Source of the DNA: UBA1447 sp964568955
GTDB taxonomy: Bacteria; Bacillota; Clostridia; Oscillospirales; Acutalibacteraceae
Length of the DNA: 5,563 bases
NCBI GenBank assembly: GCA_964568955.1
Contig: CAZMSM010000099.1
Span: forward strand, 1 to 5,563
Reading direction: 5' to 3'
This document shows positions 1-4,811 of the stretch, in pieces (the first letter of the stretch is position 1; every line of letters starts with the position of its first letter). The position numbers were made by a program, and so were the translations under genes. The notes below the pieces were generated by a model, which was not told where the DNA came from, made no database searches, and was given only the letters and a program-made list of their open reading frames with translations.

Positions 1-16
1 GGCTCCCTTGGGAACC
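1..16 (-). terminator. Possible terminator hairpin downstream of tRNA-Leu (cut by window edge)
   Basis: Read on the minus strand, this stretch folds as GGTTCC-CAAG-GGAGCC, a six-pair stem (one G.U) with a four-base loop, starting 8 nt after the CCA end of tRNA-Leu. The G.U pair forms only in the minus-strand transcript, which fits a terminator of that tRNA. The T-run that would confirm it lies beyond position 1 and cannot be seen, so this could also be a processing hairpin between tandem tRNAs. Confidence 0.4.
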
Positions 17-24
17 CGCCAAGT

Positions 25-108
25 TGGTGCGAGAGACGGGACTTGAACCCGTACGTGATTAACACACGCCCCTCAAACGTGCGCGTCTGCCGATTCCGCC
101 ACTCTCGC
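25..108 (-). tRNA. tRNA-Leu (anticodon GAG)
   Basis: This is a complete class II tRNA that charges leucine and reads CUC and CUU codons. The minus-strand sequence folds with a seven-pair acceptor stem GCGAGAG/CTCTCGC, a D arm with a GCG/CGC stem, an anticodon stem CACGT/GCGTG (one G.U) around loop TTGAGGG, and a T arm ACGGG-TTCAAGT-CCCGT. The anticodon GAG is at 74-72. A 12-nt variable arm able to form a short stem identifies the leucine/serine/tyrosine class, and discriminator A73 fits leucine. The CCA tail is encoded (27-25). The gene has its own consensus promoter and lies downstream of potD on the same strand. Confidence 0.96.
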
Positions 109-123
109 ATGACAACGCTCACA

Positions 124-152
124 ATTATAACAAAGTACATTTTTTGTGTCAA
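124..152 (-). promoter_or_regulatory. Sigma-A type promoter of tRNA-Leu
   Basis: On the minus strand a perfect -35 box TTGACA (152-147) is followed by a 17-bp spacer and a perfect -10 box TATAAT (129-124). Transcription should start near 117, giving a leader of about 9 nt before the mature tRNA 5' end at 108. An A/T-rich 12-bp palindrome at 162-173 lies just upstream of the -35 box and could act as an UP element. Full consensus suits a stable-RNA gene that is transcribed at a high rate. Confidence 0.88.
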
Positions 153-220
153 GTGCTTTAACAAATATATTTGGGTTGGCATAAAGTCTTTTTTGACACC
201 CGTGCGGATTTTAAGGTTTT

Positions 221-1468
221 TTATGTATTTTCTCTCTTTTTCTTTTGCACTGTGCGATAAATTAAGTATATCACCGCGATGCCCAGGAATAAGCTAAGTC
301 CGATAATTGTTTTTGTGCTACTGCTTAAGCCGGTTGTTGAATCGGTCGTACCGTTTGCCACTTCGGTGTTCTCTTCCGATACCGCTTTACCCTCATACGT
401 CTTTACTTCGTCCCAAAGACTGCTCATTAATTTTAGTGTTGCTTGAGGAAGGTTGCTGAAAATTTCAGTTTTAAGTTTTGATGCGTCATCGGGGTAGATA
501 ATTTCGTTGTCCTTAAGTGAATAATCTTCATTGGCAAGCACTGCTGTGTTGGGGCTTGCATAATAGATATATTCCGCGTTGGCAAGGGCAATTTCAGGGC
601 TTTGCATAAAATTGATATACAACTCTGCCGCTGCCTTATTCTGTGCGTTTGTCGGGATGCACATCGCATCCACAAAGGCGTTGACACCTTCGCTCGGGTA
701 AACAAATGCTAAGTCGGGATTGTTTTCTTGCATCGTTAAAAAGTCGCCCGCATAATATGGTGCAAGTGCCGCTTCACCGGACTCCATTTTGTTAAAAACC
801 TCATCGTTTACATAAGCTGGCACAACTGCTTTTTGTTGCTTGAGCTTTTCTGCACCGGCTTTCCAATCAGCTTCATCTGTTGTGTTGTAACTGATCCCCA
901 AAATGCTGTGGGCTATTGCAAAAGCATCACGCGGATTGTTGATCATCAGAATTTCTTTATTATATTGGTTGTCCCAAAGGGCAGACCAACCGGTCGGCGC
1001 TTGAGTAACCTTTTTCGTGTTGTAAATGAGCCCTATCATGCCGACACTGTAAGGCACGGAATACTCGTCTTGCGGGTCATAAGGCAGACCTTTGTACTTT
1101 GCGTCGATATATTTATAGTTTGGAATATTAGCAAAATCAAGCTTTTGGAGCATTTTTTCGGATATCATTCTTTCAATCATGTAGTCCGAAGGAAGCAACA
1201 CATCATAATTGACGCCGCCCCCCTTGATTTTTGAATACATCACCTCGTTGTTTTCAAAGGTGTCGTAGACCACTTTTATCCCATAACGGTCTTCAAATTC
1301 CTTGTTAACACTCAGCGAATCGTCGGAACCGTCCGAAATATACTCTCCCCAATTATAAACATAGAGCGTGGTCCCTTTTAAAGACTCCACATCGGTTTGT
1401 GCCCAAACCAAAAGAATCGGCATGGTAACCACACACAGGGCAATCATTAATGATAGTATTTTTTTCAT
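221..1468 (-). CDS. potD: Spermidine/putrescine ABC transporter, substrate-binding protein PotD with C-terminal membrane anchor
   Basis: This is the extracytoplasmic receptor that binds polyamine and delivers it to the PotBC channel. The start at 1468 (415 aa) is preferred over an in-frame ATG at 1477, because AGGAG at 1482-1478 sits 9 nt from the first and directly abuts the second. Residues 1-24 form a signal peptide (KK, then a hydrophobic core, then VWA before QT). The only Cys in it, in MIALC, does not fit a lipobox. The mature part aligns by eye with E. coli PotD: YVYNWGEYI near residue 36, PSDYMIERM near 93, FVDAMCIP near 265, and a YYASPN region near 302. After about residue 363 come a Ser/Thr-rich linker, a hydrophobic helix at about 387-404 and a KKKR tail. 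This tail is absent from E. coli PotD, and the protein is longer than the roughly 350 aa of that family member. Substrate choice between putrescine and spermidine cannot be decided here. Confidence 0.93.
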   Translation of the reverse strand: MKKILSLMIALCVVTMPILLVWAQTDVESLKGTTLYVYNWGEYISDGSDDSLSVNKEFEDRYGIKVVYDTFENNEVMYSKIKGGGVNYDVLLPSDYMIERMISEKMLQKLDFANIPNYKYIDAKYKGLPYDPQDEYSVPYSVGMIGLIYNTKKVTQAPTGWSALWDNQYNKEILMINNPRDAFAIAHSILGISYNTTDEADWKAGAEKLKQQKAVVPAYVNDEVFNKMESGEAALAPYYAGDFLTMQENNPDLAFVYPSEGVNAFVDAMCIPTNAQNKAAAELYINFMQSPEIALANAEYIYYASPNTAVLANEDYSLKDNEIIYPDDASKLKTEIFSNLPQATLKLMSSLWDEVKTYEGKAVSEENTEVANGTTDSTTGLSSSTKTIIGLSLFLGIAVIYLIYRTVQKKKRENT

Positions 1469-1469
1469 G

Positions 1470-2291
1470 TTAAGCATCTCCTATTGTATATTTTTTATTT
1501 TTCTTGTTTTCGCCCCTGGACTGGGCAACATTGGTAAGGATGAGAAGAATAAGTATGCTCACAAAAATCAATGTAGAAAGCGCATACATATCCGGTTTAA
1601 CTCTTTTTTTCGTCATTGAAAAAATGGCAATTGGCAAGGTCTGAAACCCAGGGCCGGATGTAAAATAGCTGATTATAAAATCATCAAGTGACAATGTAAA
1701 CGCCATGATCATACCGGTGACGATGCCGGGGGTTATGGAAGGTAGCACAGACTTAAAGAATGCTCTGAGCGGTGTACAGCCGAGGTCCTGGGCAGCTTCG
1801 GCAAGATGAGGGTCGGTTTGCCGAAGTTTTGGTAATACGGAAAGGATAACATAAGGCAAATTGAAGGTAACATGTGCTATGAGTATGGTTTCAAACCCGA
1901 GTATCCCCTGCCTACCTATCAGCCTACCCATAAATACAAATAAGAGCATCATGGAAACACCTGTTACGATCTCCGGGTTCATCATAGGAATGTTGGTGAC
2001 ACCCATCACACTTGATTTTAGCCAGCTTTTCTTCCATTTGTCGATACCAACTGCCGCCGCGGTACCGATAACCGTTGCAATTAACGCCGAGGCTACCGCA
2101 AGAATTACAGTGTTGTAAAGTGCTTGCATAATATTTTTGTTACTAAACAGCTCTGCGTACCAACGCAAGGAAAAGCCGGCCATAAGCCCCGTGCTGTTTG
2201 AACTGTTAAAAGAAAACACAATCATTACAACAATTGGCGCGTAAAGAAAGAGGAAAATAAAAAAGGTGTAAACCTTCGAAGGGATTTTCAT
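1470..2291 (-). CDS. potC: Spermidine/putrescine ABC transporter permease PotC
   Basis: This is one of the two membrane subunits that form the polyamine translocation path. The 273-aa protein shows six hydrophobic segments, at roughly residues 8-28, 58-82, 103-121, 134-153, 187-209 and 237-255. The cytoplasmic EAA loop, which docks on the ATPase, lies at 165-184 (EAAQDLG followed by SVLP). The stretch TLSLDDFIISYFTSGPG at about 199-215 is a close match to the PotC family and separates it from PotB. The start ATG overlaps the potB stop as ATGA, and GAGGAGGG lies 9 nt upstream. The C-terminus is lysine/asparagine-rich (ENKKNKK), as expected for a cytoplasmic tail. Its last codons contain the potD Shine-Dalgarno site, so translation of the two genes is probably coupled. 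Confidence 0.95.
   Translation of the reverse strand: MKIPSKVYTFFIFLFLYAPIVVMIVFSFNSSNSTGLMAGFSLRWYAELFSNKNIMQALYNTVILAVASALIATVIGTAAAVGIDKWKKSWLKSSVMGVTNIPMMNPEIVTGVSMMLLFVFMGRLIGRQGILGFETILIAHVTFNLPYVILSVLPKLRQTDPHLAEAAQDLGCTPLRAFFKSVLPSITPGIVTGMIMAFTLSLDDFIISYFTSGPGFQTLPIAIFSMTKKRVKPDMYALSTLIFVSILILLILTNVAQSRGENKKNKKYTIGDA
1478..1482 (-). promoter_or_regulatory. Shine-Dalgarno site deciding the potD start
   Basis: AGGAG lies inside the last codons of potC. It is 9 nt before the ATG at 1468 and zero nt before the ATG at 1477. This makes the downstream ATG the likely start and gives a 1-nt gap after the potC stop instead of an 8-nt overlap. Confidence 0.8.
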
Positions 2292-3112
2292 ATAACCATT
2301 CCCTCCTCGTCGGAGGTAAACTTAGTCAAAAACGCCATGCACATCAGAATAAGCACCATAAGCACAAGCGATATAGACGCACCTAAGTTATAATTGTAGG
2401 ATTGTTGAAACTGCCGCTCAATAACATCACCGATTAAATCAAAGGAACCGCCGCCAAGCTTTTGAGAAATATAGAATGTGCTGACGGATGGCACAAACAC
2501 CATGGTAAGCCCGGAAGCGATGCCCGGCATGCTCAGCGGTAAAATCACTTTACGCACAACATCCAAACGATTGCCGCCCAAATCCTGCGCCGCTTCAATC
2601 ACACTTCTATCGAGTTTGGCCATTACCGAATACAGCGGTAAAATCATAAATGGCAAAAAGTTATAGACCATGCCGAGTATGACCGCACCCGGTGTATTAA
2701 TCATACGAAAGGAGCCAATGCCGATTTTATTTAAGAAAGTGTTAATGATCCCCGTGTCCTGCAAAATAGCCATCCAAGAATAAGTACGAATCAAAAAATT
2801 CATCCACATGGGCAGCATCACAAGTGCAACCAATGTTCGCTGTGTGTTTGAAGAGGATTGGGCAATGATGTAAGCAATCGGATAGGCCAAAACAAGGCAA
2901 ATAATCGTGGCCAAAATACCAAACCAAATAGAACGCAGAAAAGTGTCGGTATATTTGCCGAGTTCCGTTATGTTTTCAAAGGTGAATACGCCGGCACTGT
3001 TTGTAAAGGAATAATACACAACAAAAAACATCGGTGCAATGACGAATAGAGCTGACCACAGAAGGTAGGGTGATGCGACGAGTCTGTTGCCCAAAGAGGT
3101 CTTTTTATTCAC
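2288..3112 (-). CDS. potB: Spermidine/putrescine ABC transporter permease PotB
   Basis: This is the second channel subunit of the polyamine importer and partner of PotC. The 274-aa protein has six hydrophobic segments (about 16-36, 62-84, 94-114, 143-164, 196-216, 245-265). The EAA loop at 173-192 reads EAAQDLGG followed by KVILP. The section SMPGIASGLTMVFVPSVSTF and the later LIGDVIERQF resemble E. coli PotB, supporting PotB over PotC. The start codon is GTG (3112-3110), overlapping the potA stop as GTGA, and is served by AGGAGG 7 nt upstream. Length is normal for the family and no frame damage is seen. Confidence 0.95.
   Translation of the reverse strand: MNKKTSLGNRLVASPYLLWSALFVIAPMFFVVYYSFTNSAGVFTFENITELGKYTDTFLRSIWFGILATIICLVLAYPIAYIIAQSSSNTQRTLVALVMLPMWMNFLIRTYSWMAILQDTGIINTFLNKIGIGSFRMINTPGAVILGMVYNFLPFMILPLYSVMAKLDRSVIEAAQDLGGNRLDVVRKVILPLSMPGIASGLTMVFVPSVSTFYISQKLGGGSFDLIGDVIERQFQQSYNYNLGASISLVLMVLILMCMAFLTKFTSDEEGMVI
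2301..2308 (-). promoter_or_regulatory. Shine-Dalgarno site of potC
   Basis: GAGGAGGG, within the 3' end of potB, is 9 nt before the potC ATG. Together with the ATGA stop/start overlap it points to coupled translation of the two permeases. Confidence 0.8.
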
Positions 3113-4233
3113 GACTCCACCTCCTCGTTGACATCGGAAAGCTCATCAAACTCCTCACTGAAAGAGCTGTAATCACCGAACACGCCGGAATAAACCGACT
3201 TCCTCATGATGTGTATATCATTCGGTGTGATGATTAGTCCGATTTCCGTGTCAACTTCCTGGTATTTGGTGGATTGAATCATCCATTTGTAGTTGTTGAC
3301 ATCCACTATAATTTCAAAATGCACGCCTTTGAAGGTAATAGAAGTCACGGTACCCCTGAGCATTCCTTGTTCGGCGGGAACCACTTCCACATCTTCGGGG
3401 CGAACCACAACGTCAACAAGCTCATCTTTTGAAAACCCGGAATCAAGGCATTTGAAGCGGTGACCGAAGAATTCCACAAAAAGGTCTCTGCGCATAATAC
3501 CATCTAAGATATTACTCTCCCCGATAAAATCGGCAACAAACGCGTTCTTCGGCTCGTTATAAATATCCTGCGGGGTGCCGATTTGCTGAATAACACCGTT
3601 ATCCATCACCACAATTGTGTCGGACATTGACAGCGCTTCTTCTTGGTCGTGTGTTACATAGATAAAGGTTATGCCAAGGCGCTCCTGAATGCTTTTTAAC
3701 TCCGCCTGCATGTCCTTTCGCAGTTTCAAGTCAAGCGCACCAAGCGGTTCATCTAGCAATAAAACTTTGGGTTCGTTCGCCAAGGCACGTGCAATGGCAA
3801 CGCGCTGCTGCTGCCCGCCGGAAAGTGAATTGATGTTACGCTTTTCGAACCCATTCAAATTAACCAAAGCCAGCATATCGTTAACTTTTGTTTTTATCTC
3901 TTTTTCGGCCACTTTTTTGACTCGTAAGCCGAAAGCAACATTTTCATACACATCCAAATGTGGGAAAAGAGCATAACGCTGAAAAATGGTGTTGACATGC
4001 CTCTTATGAGGCGGAACGCCATTCATGTTTTTACCTTCAAATATTACTTCACCGCTGTCCGGTTCCAGGAAACCGGCAATGATCCTTAATGTCGTCGTTT
4101 TGCCGCAACCGGAAGGGCCAAGCAATGTTATAAACTCTTTGTCCCGGATATACAGATTCATGTTTTGAAGAATCTGTTCTTCGCCAAACTTCAGCGAAAT
4201 GTTTTTGAGATCAATTATAATTTTTTCTTCCAA
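3109..4233 (-). CDS. potA: Spermidine/putrescine ABC transporter ATP-binding protein PotA
   Basis: This cytoplasmic ATPase powers polyamine import as a dimer under PotB and PotC. The 374-aa protein has an intact ABC domain: Walker A GPSGCGKTT at 39-47, Q-loop Gln85 in IFQRYALFPH, signature LSGGQQQR at 137-144, Walker B VLLLDE at 157-162, D-loop GALD and switch His195 in VTHDQEEA. A TOBE-like regulatory domain follows from about 240 (VVVRPEDVEVV near 275-285), as in the PotA/MalK-type ATPases. The last 15 or so residues are strongly acidic. The start is TTG, supported by AAAGGGG 8 nt upstream and by homology beginning right after it; no in-frame ATG fits. It is first in the operon, with a promoter 40-70 nt upstream. 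Confidence 0.96.
   Translation of the reverse strand: MEEKIIIDLKNISLKFGEEQILQNMNLYIRDKEFITLLGPSGCGKTTTLRIIAGFLEPDSGEVIFEGKNMNGVPPHKRHVNTIFQRYALFPHLDVYENVAFGLRVKKVAEKEIKTKVNDMLALVNLNGFEKRNINSLSGGQQQRVAIARALANEPKVLLLDEPLGALDLKLRKDMQAELKSIQERLGITFIYVTHDQEEALSMSDTIVVMDNGVIQQIGTPQDIYNEPKNAFVADFIGESNILDGIMRRDLFVEFFGHRFKCLDSGFSKDELVDVVVRPEDVEVVPAEQGMLRGTVTSITFKGVHFEIIVDVNNYKWMIQSTKYQEVDTEIGLIITPNDIHIMRKSVYSGVFGDYSSFSEEFDELSDVNEEVES
3120..3125 (-). promoter_or_regulatory. Shine-Dalgarno site of potB (GTG start)
   Basis: AGGAGG, a perfect anti-16S match, sits 7 nt before the GTG start at 3112 and within the potA C-terminal codons. It supports the GTG as the real start. Confidence 0.83.
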
Positions 4234-4241
4234 TTATGCAA

Positions 4242-4248
4242 CCCCTTT
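4242..4248 (-). promoter_or_regulatory. Shine-Dalgarno site of potA (TTG start)
   Basis: AAAGGGG lies 8 nt upstream of the TTG at 4233. No ATG or GTG in the same frame has comparable spacing, so this site is the main reason for accepting the unusual start. Confidence 0.72.
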
Positions 4249-4272
4249 CAAACCTACCATTTAGTAGATACA

Positions 4273-4301
4273 AATATAAATAGATTGCTCCTAAATGTCA
4301 A
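4273..4301 (-). promoter_or_regulatory. Sigma-A type promoter of the potABCD operon
   Basis: On the minus strand TTGACA (4301-4296) and TATATT (4278-4273) are separated by exactly 17 bp. Transcription should begin near 4266, leaving a leader of about 33 nt before potA, too short for a riboswitch. No second promoter was noticed inside the operon, and the overlapping genes suggest one four-gene message. Confidence 0.85.
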
Positions 4302-4306
4302 TACAT

Positions 4307-4318
4307 TGTTTGCAAACA
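4307..4318. promoter_or_regulatory. 12-bp palindrome upstream of the pot promoter, possible operator
   Basis: TGTTTGCAAACA is a perfect palindrome placed 5 bp upstream of the pot -35 box, about -41 to -52 from the predicted start. That is a usual place for an activator site, though a repressor is also possible. The bound protein is not known; the sequence is not a good match to the 14-bp catabolite-response consensus. Confidence 0.4.
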
Positions 4319-4385
4319 TTTGTGTAAAACTCCGCCAAATCGCAAGCCGGCTTATAGTGCCTCGTGCGTTTTTGTTTTGCCCCGT

Positions 4386-4413
4386 CTGCCTGTATTGCTC
4401 GCTGTGCGGGCAG
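4386..4413 (+). other. GC-rich imperfect hairpin between the pot and tRNA-Pro promoters
   Basis: CTGCCTGTAT and GTGCGGGCAG can pair over ten positions (with G.U pairs when read as plus-strand RNA) around an eight-base loop, followed by only four Ts. It lies in the 267-bp non-coding gap between potA and tRNA-Pro, upstream of both predicted start sites. It is too weak to call a terminator, and no gene that would use it is seen. The rest of 4319-4459 shows only an A/T-rich stretch at 4414-4440. Confidence 0.25.
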
Positions 4414-4459
4414 TTTTAAAACATTAAAAAAATATTTTTCATAAACCGAAGTGTTTCAC

Positions 4460-4488
4460 TTGCAAAAAACCGATATATATGGTATTCT
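4460..4488 (+). promoter_or_regulatory. Promoter of tRNA-Pro
   Basis: TTGCAA (4460-4465) and TATTCT (4483-4488) are separated by 17 bp, and the predicted start near 4495 is just ahead of the mature tRNA end at 4501. The boxes are weaker than those of tRNA-Leu, but A/T tracts at 4421-4438 could assist. The promoter is back-to-back with the pot promoter. Confidence 0.65.
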
Positions 4489-4500
4489 TTTGTCCGTTAT

Positions 4501-4576
4501 CCGGGTGTGGCGCAGTTGGTAGCGCGCTTGACTGGGGGTCAAGAGGCCGCAGGTTCAAGTCCTGTTACTCGGACCA
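4501..4576 (+). tRNA. tRNA-Pro (anticodon GGG)
   Basis: This is a complete 76-nt proline tRNA reading CCC and CCU. It folds with acceptor CCGGGTG/TACTCGG (two G.U pairs), D stem GCGC/GCGC, anticodon stem CTTGA/TCAAG around loop CTGGGGG, and T arm GCAGG-TTCAAGT-CCTGT. The anticodon GGG is at 4534-4536 and is followed by G37, the base normally methylated in proline tRNAs. C1-G72 is the pair expected of bacterial tRNA-Pro. The CCA tail is encoded. A terminator begins 4 nt after it, so it is a single-gene unit. Confidence 0.96.
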
Positions 4577-4579
4577 TGT

Positions 4580-4620
4580 CGGGTGTTTATTACATAAGTA
4601 GTAAACACTCGATATTTTTT
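4580..4620 (+). terminator. Rho-independent terminator of tRNA-Pro
   Basis: A 14-pair stem (4580-4593 with 4598-4611, two G.U pairs) closes an ATAA loop and is followed by ATATTTTTT. Its position right after the CCA end shows that tRNA-Pro is transcribed alone and that the downstream hydrolase needs its own promoter. Confidence 0.9.
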
Positions 4621-4726
4621 ACTAAAAACCAACTGTTTAAAACAACACCCTTATCGCTAACTGTTATTATACCATAAGACAAAGACAAAATACAGAGGAA
4701 ATCGCCACTTTTTGTGTTTATAATGA

Positions 4727-4755
4727 TTGTAATCCGGGTTCTTGTTTGATATACT
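4727..4755 (+). promoter_or_regulatory. Probable promoter of the GH16 gene
   Basis: TTGTAA (4727-4732), a 17-bp spacer and TATACT (4750-4755) make a fair sigma-A promoter, with a start expected near 4762 and a leader of about 50 nt. A TATAAT at 4719-4724 has no good -35 partner. Apart from this, the gap 4621-4811 holds no gene or clear structure. Confidence 0.6.
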
Positions 4756-4811
4756 GATTTTGGAAATGGTTGATCAATAAAGAATGTTTTACCGGAGAAT
4801 GGAGGCAAACA

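Noticed and set aside
433..705. Second minus-strand frame inside potD
   Set aside because: It is a frame-shifted shadow of potD; the potD frame is intact with recognisable motifs throughout.
833..1234. Open frame of 133 codons on the plus strand inside potD
   Set aside because: It is antisense to a well-supported PotD, has no good ribosome site and its product resembles no family I recognise.
1433..1468. Lipoprotein signal in PotD (Cys in MIALC)
   Set aside because: The residue before Cys is Leu rather than Gly, Ala or Ser, and the hydrophobic core continues well past it.
4249..4267. Regulatory hairpin or riboswitch in the potA leader
   Set aside because: Only a four-pair CTAC/GTAG stem is possible and the predicted leader is about 33 nt, too short for a riboswitch.
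4307..4318. CcpA catabolite-response (cre) site
   Set aside because: The palindrome is 12 bp and lacks the central CG and 14-bp spacing of the cre consensus.
4165..4419. Plus-strand frame across the potA start and promoter
   Set aside because: It overlaps potA antisense and the pot promoter, has no plausible ribosome site, and its translation looks like non-coding sequence.
4501..4811. Genomic island attached at the 3' end of tRNA-Pro
   Set aside because: No repeat of the tRNA 3' end and no integrase are visible in the window; a normal terminator follows the tRNA.
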